Positions 34,934 through 44,022 of a stretch of 64,000 bases of DNA are shown here, in pieces; the stretch's first letter is position 1, and each line of letters opens with the position of its first letter. The notes under the pieces were generated by a model, which searched no databases, was not told the DNA's origin, and saw only the letters and a list, made by a program, of their open reading frames with translations. The DNA is taken from assembly GCA_030429565.1 (NCBI GenBank), contig JAUIFE010000026.1:54369-118368 (forward strand), read 5' to 3'. The DNA is from Holophagae bacterium (GTDB lineage: Bacteria; Acidobacteriota; Holophagae; Acanthopleuribacterales; Acanthopleuribacteraceae). The translations under genes and the position numbers were made by a program.

Positions 34934-36166
34934 GTGAAACCCGCGATCTCACCCCTGCAAATCTGTGCCATGGGATTGACCTTGCTCTTGCTTGGATGCT
35001 CCCTGGTGGCGGCGAGCGACCACGACCACTGGGATTTGGAAGCGGCACAGAAGCAGGCGGCGGCCGAAGGCAAAACCGTGGTCGTTGAATTTTCGTCGCC
35101 GACCTGCCGCTACTGTAAACACTTTCAAATGGCACTGGATAACAAACAAGCCGAGGTGATGGATGCTTTGGCCGATGTGGTATTGGTTCAGGTCAACCGA
35201 GACACCTCTCGCGGCAAACAACTGGCGATGCGTTACGGCACGCTCGCGGTGCCGACCTTTATTGTGCTCAACAAAGATCTGGAACCCGTCGCGCGGGTTC
35301 AGGGTTACAACCATGAATTTCCCGAGCAGCTTCGTCGCGCGCTCACAAAAACCTTAACCGTACCTGAACGTGTGCAGGCCTATCAAAAAGATCCGGACCC
35401 ACAAACCGCTTATGAATTGGGTCGCATCTTGCGCGCGCAAGATGATTTTGCCGGTGCGCTAGCGATGTTTGACGACGTCGGCGCTTTCGGTGACGAACGT
35501 ATTACCGATTTGCAGCAGCAAATTCTGATGACCATGATCGATCAGGAATTGGATTTCCCGGGAACCTATCCCTCCGCCTTTCTGGATACCTATGCCCAGG
35601 CCGTGTACCACGAGCGTTGTGAATCCAAATGGCGCGTGACCGGCATGATGTGGTACTACGGTGAGGAGACCGGCCGTCCCCGTTTGTACAACAAGTACTT
35701 TCGCGATTTTGTGAACCATGCTCGGGACGATTACGGTATTGATGTGCGCACGCATCCGCGCTACGCCAAAATTCGTTATCGCATAGCATTGCAGATTGAC
35801 GGCGATGTGGACAAAGCGGCGCGCCTGTTTCCGACCTCGTACCCCGACGATTGGCGCGATCAATTTATCTACGTCTTGTATTACGCCTACTGGCTCGTCG
35901 ACCATTACGTTCTGCTGGAAGAGGCACGCGAGTTGGCCCACCAGGCGCTGGCCATGGCCCCGGACCTTAGCAGCCGCAGCGACGCGTTTTATGTTTTAGC
36001 ACTTATCGAAAATGGTTCCGGCGACCTCGACATGGCGACCCGTCTGATTGAGGAAGCTTTGGCGGCCGATCCCGGTAACGACAGTCTTCACGATGAATAT
36101 GCCTGTTATTTGGAGATGCAGGAACGGGAGCAGGCGAAGGAACGAACCCTGGCCGCGCGTCGTTAA
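34934..36166 (+). CDS. Exported thioredoxin-fold/TPR lipoprotein, copy 2 (CRYC active site)
   Basis: The protein has 410 residues and starts with GTG behind TGGAGG. The signal ends in LLLGC (Cys22), a fair lipobox, so membrane anchoring is likely. The active site is TCRYC, and the loop LAVPTFIVLN is as in copy 1. The helical half follows the same plan as copy 1. Between residues about 190 and 270, the protein is almost identical to copy 1, for example LDTYAQAVYHERCESKWRVTGMM. This region may be under gene conversion or strong constraint. Confidence 0.8.
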   Translation: MKPAISPLQICAMGLTLLLLGCSLVAASDHDHWDLEAAQKQAAAEGKTVVVEFSSPTCRYCKHFQMALDNKQAEVMDALADVVLVQVNRDTSRGKQLAMRYGTLAVPTFIVLNKDLEPVARVQGYNHEFPEQLRRALTKTLTVPERVQAYQKDPDPQTAYELGRILRAQDDFAGALAMFDDVGAFGDERITDLQQQILMTMIDQELDFPGTYPSAFLDTYAQAVYHERCESKWRVTGMMWYYGEETGRPRLYNKYFRDFVNHARDDYGIDVRTHPRYAKIRYRIALQIDGDVDKAARLFPTSYPDDWRDQFIYVLYYAYWLVDHYVLLEEARELAHQALAMAPDLSSRSDAFYVLALIENGSGDLDMATRLIEEALAADPGNDSLHDEYACYLEMQEREQAKERTLAARR

Positions 36167-36280
36167 CCGCTTTTGCGAATCCCCGGCCGCTGCAAATTTT
36201 CTGAAACGATTGCTTACCTTAACCGCGTAAATAGAGTTATGTTAAAAATCGTATTTCTATTGCGATTCGGAGGAGACACC

Positions 36281-37489
36281 ATGACAGGTAACCCAACCCC
36301 TTTCCGCGCGCGCATGACCCTGCTCGCGCTCGCCCTTTTGGCGACGCCCATGCTCTGGGCCGGCGAGTGGAATCTTGAAGCCACCCAAAAACGCGCCAAA
36401 GCAGAAGGTAAACCGATTTTGATCGACTTTTATGCGACTTGGTGCGGTCCCTGTAAACTGTTTAACCGCGATGCTAAAAGCAACGCCGACATCAAAAAGA
36501 GTTTGGCAAACGTCGTCCTCATGAAGGTTGACGCCGAGAAGGGTGCCGGTGTTGAACTGGCGCGCAAATACGAAGTGAACGGCTATCCCACCTACGTCTT
36601 GCTTAGCCATGACCTGAAAGTGCTCAACCGCTGGGCCGGCTACTCCAAGGAATTTTTCCTTGGCAAAATGAAGGAAGCCACCGCTGATATGCGTCCCCTC
36701 GAGGAGCGTTTGGCCGCCTACGAGAAAAACCCCACCCCTGAATCGGCCGTCGCACTTGCCAAGGTCTTTCGCGAACAAGGTAAGTTCCCCAAAGCCCTGG
36801 AACTTTTGAACTATGCCTCCAAAAACCGCAACGACGCCGTTGCCGATGTTGATTACCAAATTTTCGAAACCCAGTTCACCCATCGCTATCGCGACGCCGA
36901 GGCCGTTTCCCTGGACGTACTGGAAAAAGCCGCCCAGGCCGCCATCAAAGAAAACGGCGAAGTGCTGCCGCGCATTGCTCAGTACATGATGCAAAGCGCC
37001 AAGCAGGCCAAGCATACCGAACTCTTAAAAGCGCACCTCAAAGCATCCGTCGCCCACTACCAAGCGCAAGGTATTGATCTGGGTCAGGACAAGAAGTTTG
37101 CCGAGCTCTGGGCCGATGCCGCCCTGCACTTAGATGGCAACAAAGATGAGGCCGCCAAACGTTTCATGGCCGGCATGCCTGAGAACTGGCGTGAAGACGC
37201 CGGCAAGCTCAACAGCTTCGCCTGGTGGTGTTTCGAAAACGAAGTGAACGTTTCCCAAGCGCGTGACTTTGCCGCCAAAGGTGTGGCTTTGTCCGATCCC
37301 GGGAAAGGCAAAGCCATGATTCTCGACACCCAAGCCGAACTCGAGCACCTGATGGGCAATACCGCCGCCGCTGTCAACCTTACCGAACAGGCGATCAAAG
37401 AAAATCCCACCAGTGCCTTCTACAAAAAGCAACTGGAACGCTTCCGCAAGGCTATGAACGAAAAAGCCGCCGAGAACACCAAAAGCTAA
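36281..37489 (+). CDS. Exported thioredoxin-fold/TPR protein, copy 3 (WCGPC active site)
   Basis: The protein has 402 residues. It has a clear Sec signal peptide (TLLALALLATPMLWAGE), the canonical thioredoxin active site ATWCGPC (about residues 50-56), and a cis-proline loop (NGYPTYVLL). The helical C-terminal part resembles copies 1 and 2 in plan but not closely in sequence. The start at 36281 has a GGAGGAG Shine-Dalgarno. It is the third and most divergent member of the tandem array, and only this one keeps the classical CGPC motif. Its tail is lysine-rich. Confidence 0.83.
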   Translation: MTGNPTPFRARMTLLALALLATPMLWAGEWNLEATQKRAKAEGKPILIDFYATWCGPCKLFNRDAKSNADIKKSLANVVLMKVDAEKGAGVELARKYEVNGYPTYVLLSHDLKVLNRWAGYSKEFFLGKMKEATADMRPLEERLAAYEKNPTPESAVALAKVFREQGKFPKALELLNYASKNRNDAVADVDYQIFETQFTHRYRDAEAVSLDVLEKAAQAAIKENGEVLPRIAQYMMQSAKQAKHTELLKAHLKASVAHYQAQGIDLGQDKKFAELWADAALHLDGNKDEAAKRFMAGMPENWREDAGKLNSFAWWCFENEVNVSQARDFAAKGVALSDPGKGKAMILDTQAELEHLMGNTAAAVNLTEQAIKENPTSAFYKKQLERFRKAMNEKAAENTKS

Positions 37490-37719
37490 AAAATGCAGGG
37501 GCGGCCCCGGTCGCCCCATTTCGGTGTCGGCACAATGGTGTCGCGCGTGGTATCTTTCCCCATACTCATGTTTCTCATCGACGATGTTAACGCCCGTTGG
37601 ACCAGGCGCCCATTGGCCGTTCGCGGCTACGGCTCCAGCGTTTTCCCTTCCGGCAACGCGATGCATCGTTGGCCGTGAGATCGGTGGGCACGTTCTGAAC
37701 TTCCTTGGGATGCGATGGC

Positions 37720-38646
37720 ATGCGGTTTTCGGTTGGCGTTTTTTCCCCTTTTTTTCTGGGACTCGCCGTTCAAGCGACGGCTTTTCTTATCTTTTTTTAC
37801 GTCTACCAGCCTTTGCCCAACCCCAAGTTCGAAGCGCTTGATTTTGCCCTTGAATTGGGCGTGGCCTTTATGGTCGTGTTTTGGTTATTCAACATTCACG
37901 GCGCTCGCCTTAAACCCTACTTGTACCGACTTTTATATCTGGGTTTTTGGTTTTTTTTGGTCGGGCGTATTATGGACTGTTTCGACGAGGTATGGGATCT
38001 CAACACCGCCGTTCTCGTTTATTTGGAGAGCTGGGCCGAGTTGATCGGTATTGCCCTAATCAGTGTGGGCCTGTGGTCGTGGGGGCGTGAAAACCGACGT
38101 TTGTTTCGCGATTTACTCGCCGGCAAAGCGGATCTAGAGCGCGAGGCCGTACTTGACCAATTGACCGGCCTGTATAACCGGGGTTATTTCGAACGTGTTT
38201 TGCCTGATTTGGTTTCTCAGGCTCATGTTACCGAACGCTACTTGTCGCTGTTAGTGCTTGATATCGATCGTTTTAAAGCCATTAACGATAACTACGGTCA
38301 CCTTGCCGGCGATCACGTCATCGCCGGCATGGGTGATGTGGTGCGCGCCACTTTACGGGACGGTGATCCGGCTTTTCGCTACGGCGGCGAAGAAATGGTG
38401 GTATTGCTCATGGATACCCACCTCGACCAGGCCTTGCAAATCGCGGAGCGCCTGCGCCTGAATTTTGCCGCACGCAAGTTTGATTTCGGCGGGCAACGGC
38501 TGCAGGCGACGGTTAGCATCGGTGCCACCCAAATGGGGTCAGCCGACCAAGTGCGAACCTTTTTCGAACGCGGTGATCGCGCTATGTACTTGGCCAAACA
38601 GAGCGGGCGCGATCAGGTTTGTTTTCTTCCCTATGAGGGCGATTAG
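37720..38646 (+). CDS. Membrane diguanylate cyclase (GGEEM active site)
   Basis: The protein has 308 residues. Four to five membrane helices cover about 1-135, followed by a GGDEF domain. The signature is RYGGEEMVVLL, with Met in place of Phe, and the upstream RDGD five residues before it matches the allosteric c-di-GMP inhibitory I-site. The nucleotide-binding DIDRFKAINDNYGH is intact. It should make c-di-GMP. Other in-frame or upstream starts (TTG at 37705) exist. It lies 275 bp upstream of a GGDEF-EAL gene, and the two may act on the same c-di-GMP pool. Confidence 0.88.
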   Translation: MRFSVGVFSPFFLGLAVQATAFLIFFYVYQPLPNPKFEALDFALELGVAFMVVFWLFNIHGARLKPYLYRLLYLGFWFFLVGRIMDCFDEVWDLNTAVLVYLESWAELIGIALISVGLWSWGRENRRLFRDLLAGKADLEREAVLDQLTGLYNRGYFERVLPDLVSQAHVTERYLSLLVLDIDRFKAINDNYGHLAGDHVIAGMGDVVRATLRDGDPAFRYGGEEMVVLLMDTHLDQALQIAERLRLNFAARKFDFGGQRLQATVSIGATQMGSADQVRTFFERGDRAMYLAKQSGRDQVCFLPYEGD

Positions 38647-38921
38647 GTTGCAGCTTTGGCCACTTTGGCCGCCGGAGGCGCCGCGCTTCATCGATTTCCC
38701 TTTGCACGAGATGCGTGGTTTTTGAGAACAGCGCCACATTATCTCTTGAACCATCACCCACAAGCGTTAATACTGGAAGAAACACACCACCATGGTTTTG
38801 GGTATAACGTGAACAGGGCGGGTTGCCTGATGGAACGGCGGTTCCAAAAACGGTGCGACGACTCCGTACCGGGAAAGATGTCACGTGGGCTCGGGGTCTT
38901 AGTTTCTGCGTAGGTTGGTTT

Positions 38922-41063
38922 ATGCGACCTGATGAATCCGAAAAGCTGCTCGGGAAAGTGCTTGTCGTTGACGACGACACCTTTACTCGTCGTTTGTGTC
39001 GTACGGCCTTGTCCCGACACGGATTCCAAGTTGAAGTGGCTGTCAACGGTCAGGATGCGCTGTATAAGTTCGGCCTGCTCAAGCCCGATCTCGTCATTCT
39101 CGATGTCAACATGCCGCTGATGGACGGCTACCAAACCTGCAAAGCGTTGCGCCGTGATCCCGCCGGTTTGGATGTACCGATCATCATCGTTACCGGCATG
39201 AACGATTACGAGTCGATTTCCAAAAGTTTCCAAGCCGGCGCTACCGATTTTCTCACCAAACCCATTAATTGGGTTGTGTTGGCGCAACGCTGCTTGTTTT
39301 GTCTGCGCGCCAGTCGCGCTTTTCGAAGGTTGCGCGAGCAAGAGCTGGGTTTGGAAATGGCGCAGAAAATCGCCCATGTGGGCAGTTGGGATTGGAAACT
39401 CACCGAGAAGGCGATTAGTTGGTCCAACGAGCTCGATCACCTGTTTGGTTTTAGCGGGCAAGAGCGCAAGAGTTTCGACTTACTCATGGGGGCGGTGCAT
39501 CCCGATGATCGCCCCGGCCTGGAAGGGCAACTGCGCAACGCCTTTCAGGACGGCACTGCTTTCTCCATCGATCATCGCATTATTCAACCCGACGGCACCA
39601 TGCTTTACGTGCACCAAGAAGTGGTTGTAAACCGCGACAGTCACGGCGTACCGTTGCGGATTCGCGGCATTATTCAGGACATCACCCAGCGCAAGAAGTC
39701 CGAGGAAAAGATCCGCCGGCTTGCCTATTTCGAACCACTCAGCGAGCTGCCCAACCGCGCCTTTTTCCAGACTGCGCTGCAGGCCAGTTTGCCCATGTTG
39801 ATGGATCGCTGCGTGCTGGGCATTTTTTTTATCGATCTAGATTCCTTCAAAAAGGTCAACGAAACCTTCGGTCACCGATTTGGTGATCGCCTCATTCTTG
39901 AGGCTACCGGCCGCTTGAAATCTCTGTGCGGTTCGCGTTTGTTTGTCCCCTTTGAGCCCTGCGAGACTCCGATGCTGTTGGGCCATTCCGGCGGCGGTCG
40001 TTTTCTTTTTTATATGAATAACGTCGCCCAAAAGGCGCAGGTGCTCGACATCGCCAAACGCATCTTGGAACTTATGGAGAAACCCTATCGCATGGAGGAA
40101 CGCCAACTCTACATTACTTGTAGTGTCGGCGTTTGCATTGCGCCCCATCACGGCAAAAATGCCGAGCTTTTGCTCAAGAACAGCGAGCGCGCCATGTACC
40201 ACGCCAAAGACATGGGCCGCAATAATTTCCAACTGTACAATCCAAACATGGAAAAGGGGACCGAGGAACGGCTGGCGCTTGAATCGCATTTGCGCAACGC
40301 CCTCGACAAAGACGAACTGATGCTGTATTTCCAGCCGCAAATGGCGCTGAAAGACAACCGTGTCGTGGGCGCCGAGGCACTGATTCGCTGGCGCCATGCC
40401 GAGCGCGGCATGATTTCGCCCGGCCAGTTCATTCCCTTGGCCGAGGAAAACGGGCTGATTCTTCCGATTGGTGCTTGGGCGATTAACAAAGCCTGTGAAG
40501 TGAACATGGCTTGGCAGCGGCAAGGGTTACCGCCGATTACCATGGCCGTCAATCTCTCCGGCCGCCAGTTTTTGCATCAGCCGGTAGTGCAGGTCATTGA
40601 ACAGGCACTGCAGCGTTCCGGCCTGCCGCCGCGATATTTGGAAGTGGAAATCACCGAAAGCTTGTTGATGCGCAATGTCGACGAAGCCATCGCGATTCTA
40701 AACCAACTACGTGATCGCGGTATTTCGGTGGCGATTGATGATTTCGGCACCGGCTACTCATCGCTGGCCTATTTGACCAAGTTTCCCGTCGATATCCTCA
40801 AAATCGACGGCTCTTTTATTTTTAAAATTCTCGAGGATGAAGGCAGCCTGACCATTGTTTCGGCGATCATTGCCATGGCACAGAAATTGGGCCTCAAAGT
40901 GATTGCCGAAGGCGTTGAAGAGCCCGCCCAACTGCACGTGCTGCGCGAGTTGGGCTGCGACGTGGTACAGGGCTACCTGTTAAGTCGGCCCGCGCCGCCG
41001 GATGATTTGCACCCGCTGCTGGAGCCACATTACTTTGCCGATATCGACAACCAACCCGCTTAA
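38922..41063 (+). CDS. REC-PAS-GGDEF(degenerate)-EAL c-di-GMP phosphodiesterase
   Basis: The protein has 713 residues: a receiver domain (about 8-125, with LVVDDD and the phospho-Asp in VILDVNMPLMDGY), a PAS domain (about 140-260, GSWDWKLTEKAISWSNEL), a GGDEF domain and an EAL domain (about 445-700). The GGDEF motif is lost (HSGGGRFLFYM), so cyclase activity is unlikely. The EAL domain keeps EALIRW, NLSGRQF, EITES, DDFGTGYSSL, KIDGSF, EGVE and QGYL, so it should hydrolyse c-di-GMP. The REC domain implies control by a histidine kinase; that at 29696 is the nearest candidate. The start at 38922 is favoured over an upstream frame start at 38823. Confidence 0.92.
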   Translation: MRPDESEKLLGKVLVVDDDTFTRRLCRTALSRHGFQVEVAVNGQDALYKFGLLKPDLVILDVNMPLMDGYQTCKALRRDPAGLDVPIIIVTGMNDYESISKSFQAGATDFLTKPINWVVLAQRCLFCLRASRAFRRLREQELGLEMAQKIAHVGSWDWKLTEKAISWSNELDHLFGFSGQERKSFDLLMGAVHPDDRPGLEGQLRNAFQDGTAFSIDHRIIQPDGTMLYVHQEVVVNRDSHGVPLRIRGIIQDITQRKKSEEKIRRLAYFEPLSELPNRAFFQTALQASLPMLMDRCVLGIFFIDLDSFKKVNETFGHRFGDRLILEATGRLKSLCGSRLFVPFEPCETPMLLGHSGGGRFLFYMNNVAQKAQVLDIAKRILELMEKPYRMEERQLYITCSVGVCIAPHHGKNAELLLKNSERAMYHAKDMGRNNFQLYNPNMEKGTEERLALESHLRNALDKDELMLYFQPQMALKDNRVVGAEALIRWRHAERGMISPGQFIPLAEENGLILPIGAWAINKACEVNMAWQRQGLPPITMAVNLSGRQFLHQPVVQVIEQALQRSGLPPRYLEVEITESLLMRNVDEAIAILNQLRDRGISVAIDDFGTGYSSLAYLTKFPVDILKIDGSFIFKILEDEGSLTIVSAIIAMAQKLGLKVIAEGVEEPAQLHVLRELGCDVVQGYLLSRPAPPDDLHPLLEPHYFADIDNQPA

Positions 41064-41078
41064 GTGCGCTTCGCCTGA

Positions 41079-42068
41079 TTAATCTTCCACCGGAAAGGGT
41101 CCTTCAGCAAAGGTTTGCGGGTGGTAACCCTTCTTACCGAGGACTTGTGCCAAAGGGCCGGCCAGGGGTTTGCCTGCTTCGAGCCGAGCCAGCACTGACT
41201 GAAAATCATCCTTCGGTTGCCAGCCCAGTTCCGCCCGTGCCTTGGCGTTAACGTAAACCCGGTCAATGCTGGAGAACATGCGCCAGCCGCGTTTCTCGAA
41301 ATAGGTTTGATAGGCGGCGACGCGTTCGACGACCGTGTGCGGCCTTTGTTTCAGTGCAACCAGGTCGTCTGTTGTAAACGGGGTGGTTGCACTGATGATG
41401 TAGGTGCCGAAGCCAATCGCTTCAGCGCGTTCAACCGCGCGCAGGTGCGCGTCAACCACGTCTTCTACGGAAACGCGCCGGTAAAGGAACTCGATCAGTT
41501 TGGTGTTATCGCAACTGAAGGCGTCGCGGGTGGCGCGGTTATCATCCTCCTCGGGAAAGAAGCGCGAGGTGCGCAGAATCAGAATCGGCAGGCCGAATTT
41601 GCGGTGGAACAGCGCACACAAGTGCTCGGCCGAGATTTTGGTGAGCCCGTAGATGTTTTTGGGAATCGGCACCACGTCTTCGGTGATCCAGGTTGCTTGA
41701 TTTGGGTCGTTGGCCATCGCCAGACCAAAGGTGCTCGTGGTGCTGGTGAAAATGAAACGCTGGACACCGTGGCGCACTGCCGCCTCTAGTAAATTCAAGG
41801 TGCCGCTGACGTTGGTGTCGACGAAGTCTTGGCGGCTGTGGGTGGCCACGTGAGGTTTGTGCAGCGTGGCTGGGTGGATGACCGTATCAACACCTGCCAT
41901 GCAGGTTTCGACCAAATCGGCATCGACAATTGAACCAACGCGGTTGGTGAAAGGCGAGGGGCGAATGTCGAGCGATACCACCTCGACCGCTGGGAATTGG
42001 CTTTGAAAGGTGCGCACCAGGGCTTCGCCCAAATGGCCGCTACTTCCGGTAATCAATACTTTTTTCAC
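41079..42068 (-). CDS. NAD-dependent sugar epimerase/dehydratase (extended SDR)
   Basis: The protein has 329 residues. It has the Rossmann motif VLITGSSGHLGEALVRTF at the N-terminus, the catalytic serine-threonine strand IFTSTTSTFG, and the YxxxK pair in YGLTKISAEH. The C-terminal part is the substrate-binding lobe. The substrate is not evident. It is followed at 22 bp by the HAD gene in the opposite order of transcription (the HAD gene lies upstream), so the two form a small operon. Confidence 0.87.
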   Translation of the reverse strand: MKKVLITGSSGHLGEALVRTFQSQFPAVEVVSLDIRPSPFTNRVGSIVDADLVETCMAGVDTVIHPATLHKPHVATHSRQDFVDTNVSGTLNLLEAAVRHGVQRFIFTSTTSTFGLAMANDPNQATWITEDVVPIPKNIYGLTKISAEHLCALFHRKFGLPILILRTSRFFPEEDDNRATRDAFSCDNTKLIEFLYRRVSVEDVVDAHLRAVERAEAIGFGTYIISATTPFTTDDLVALKQRPHTVVERVAAYQTYFEKRGWRMFSSIDRVYVNAKARAELGWQPKDDFQSVLARLEAGKPLAGPLAQVLGKKGYHPQTFAEGPFPVED

Positions 42069-42090
42069 GGAGATGTCCTTGTTAGCTCGA

Positions 42091-42759
42091 TTAAACGCCG
42101 AGGAATTTTTGCAGTTCGCGCGGGTGATGCACGATCATATCGGCGCCGTGTTCGCGCAGTTCACTTTCGTTGCGGAAACCCCAAGTAACGCCGACCGCGA
42201 AACAGGCGCCGGCTTTGGCTGTGCGCATGTCGGTGGCGGTATCGCCCACGTAAACCACCTGTGAGTGGCTGAGACCCATGTGGCCCAGTAAGCTGCGCAG
42301 CATGGCCGGGTTGGGTTTCTTGGGCAGGTGCTCGACCACACCCTGCACGTGCTCGAAGGTGCCTTCACTGAAGAAGTGATCGATGGTGGCCACCGCAAAA
42401 TCATGCGGTTTGTTGGTGCATACCGCCATGCGCACCTGTCCTGCATGGCAGTGGCGCAGCAGCTCGGGAATACCCGCGTAAGCTTTGGTTTCCTGTTTCC
42501 AGGTGGTTCGGTAGCGCGTCAGAAACGCCTGTTTGCAGAACTCAATCGTGGCCGCATCGCGCCGGTCTTCGGGTAGGACCCGCGTTGCAAGCTGATCGAC
42601 GCCGTCACCGACAAAATGTTTGTAACTTGCAAGCGGATGGGTTGGCATACCCAAACCCAGCAAAACATCGGTCATGGTGTTGCCGATGTCGGCAAGGGTA
42701 TCGAGCAGGGTGCCGTCGAGATCAAAAATCACGGCTTTGTAGGAGGTGTGCAAACTCAT
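42091..42759 (-). CDS. HAD-family phosphatase, phosphoglycolate phosphatase-like
   Basis: The protein has 222 residues. It has HAD motif I (FDLDGTLLDTL), a helical cap (about 20-85), motif II (VCTNKP), motif III (KPNPAML), and motif IV (VYVGDTATDM). The type is Gph/PGP, which removes the phosphate of 2-phosphoglycolate made during DNA repair; other small sugar-phosphate substrates are possible. The start at 42759 has an AGAGG Shine-Dalgarno. It is transcribed with the epimerase gene. Confidence 0.88.
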   Translation of the reverse strand: MSLHTSYKAVIFDLDGTLLDTLADIGNTMTDVLLGLGMPTHPLASYKHFVGDGVDQLATRVLPEDRRDAATIEFCKQAFLTRYRTTWKQETKAYAGIPELLRHCHAGQVRMAVCTNKPHDFAVATIDHFFSEGTFEHVQGVVEHLPKKPNPAMLRSLLGHMGLSHSQVVYVGDTATDMRTAKAGACFAVGVTWGFRNESELREHGADMIVHHPRELQKFLGV

Positions 42760-43185
42760 GAAACCTCTCTGTCGTCGCGTCGTTGGCATTTTTCACCAGC
42801 ATAACAGGCCGGCGCAACGGCCTAAAGCACCGATGCGGTGATAAGGTGAGATTTTATCCAGTCTGCCGTAAAAAATCAGTCAATCCTGGTCTCTTCCGCG
42901 TGTAGTGGTATGGACGATGGTTTCGTTTTTCCCTTCATCATGTTCTCGACCTTTTCCGTCCTTGTCCTCCGATTTTGAGGAACGAGACACTGTCACACAG
43001 TCTCAACAATAAAACCTGAATCGAGCGATTCGGGTGGATGGAATCGCGCCAAAGGGCGGTGCTAACTCGGTTGGTATCAGAACAGGTCTTACCGGAAGCC
43101 TACGGCGGGCGTGTTTACGACCCACCCAACAGGTGCTGCGATCACGTTGCCCGTCAATACCTCGTTCAGGGAACGGATGGTTTTT
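42760..43185. other. Divergent intergenic region with a short hairpin
   Basis: The region of about 425 bp lies between the leftward HAD gene and the rightward secreted-protein gene. It holds an imperfect palindrome GCGATTC...GAATCGC at about 43024-43046. A similar element lies at about 51168-51192. No gene or confident promoter was seen. Confidence 0.4.
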
Positions 43186-43935
43186 ATGAAAAAGGTTTTT
43201 TGGGTTCTGTTCTTAAGTGTTTTTATCAACAGTGGGTTGATCGCGCAGGATCGCGAATTGGGTCTCAATAAAGATGCGCCGTCGCAGATAGGCTCCTCGG
43301 TCGCCGAGTTGCTTTCTGGTTCCGTTGGGATGGGTCACCAGGTGGAAGATCTCCGCGAGAAGATCGAGGATCCCAACCTGCCCGACACGCCTGAAAATCA
43401 GTGCAAAATGGCGCGTCACATGTACGACTACTGGTATGTGTCGCTTACGATGGAAATGCACATGGCCCAGGTCGCCTCCATATTGACCCAGCAAAGACTG
43501 GTGAATTTGATCCTCGCAGAAGCGGCACCCGAGGTAATCGAGGCCGCTCGTCAAAGTATTCGCACCCAAGAAGACGTCGTTGGGGCGGTGCAGGCTGAAC
43601 TTGAGCGTGATCGACCCGGACAACAAGCGACGGTTAACCAAAAGTGTTTTGATGTGGCCACGGTCGACACGCTGGACATCGCTTACTATGGCCAGGGACG
43701 ATTTGTTAAAACCGGTGCCAACCGTTGGTTGGAGGTGAACTATGGCGGAGGTTTCCTTTTTGAACAGATCCGTCAAGACGCCTGGAGTCTGTACCTTAAG
43801 GCTCTGGATCGCCACGAGTTCTACATTCAGATCGATTTATGGCGCAACATGATTCGATTCCGCAACGGCAATCAACCTTGGCGCGACTTATATGCTATCG
43901 AGTGGGTTAGTTCTACCAGGGATTTTGTCGACTAG
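43186..43935 (+). CDS. Secreted protein of unknown function
   Basis: The protein has 249 residues. A Sec signal peptide (KKVFWVLFLSVFINSGLIAQ) is followed by a helical region with many Gln, Glu and Met residues (about 75-155), then a mixed C-terminal part with YGQGRFVKTGANRWLEVNYGGG. Two cysteines (in ENQCKMA and NQKCFDV) could form a disulfide. No known family was recognised. ATGs at 43177 and 43186 are both possible; the second gives the best signal peptide. Confidence 0.65.
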   Translation: MKKVFWVLFLSVFINSGLIAQDRELGLNKDAPSQIGSSVAELLSGSVGMGHQVEDLREKIEDPNLPDTPENQCKMARHMYDYWYVSLTMEMHMAQVASILTQQRLVNLILAEAAPEVIEAARQSIRTQEDVVGAVQAELERDRPGQQATVNQKCFDVATVDTLDIAYYGQGRFVKTGANRWLEVNYGGGFLFEQIRQDAWSLYLKALDRHEFYIQIDLWRNMIRFRNGNQPWRDLYAIEWVSSTRDFVD

Positions 43936-44022
43936 TGGTTCTATGGGCGTGGTGTCATGCCGCGCCTTTTCCCGGTTTTCCTTGTTGGGCGCCGTGGTCA
44001 TGCGTCAGTCATGCGGTGCCTG

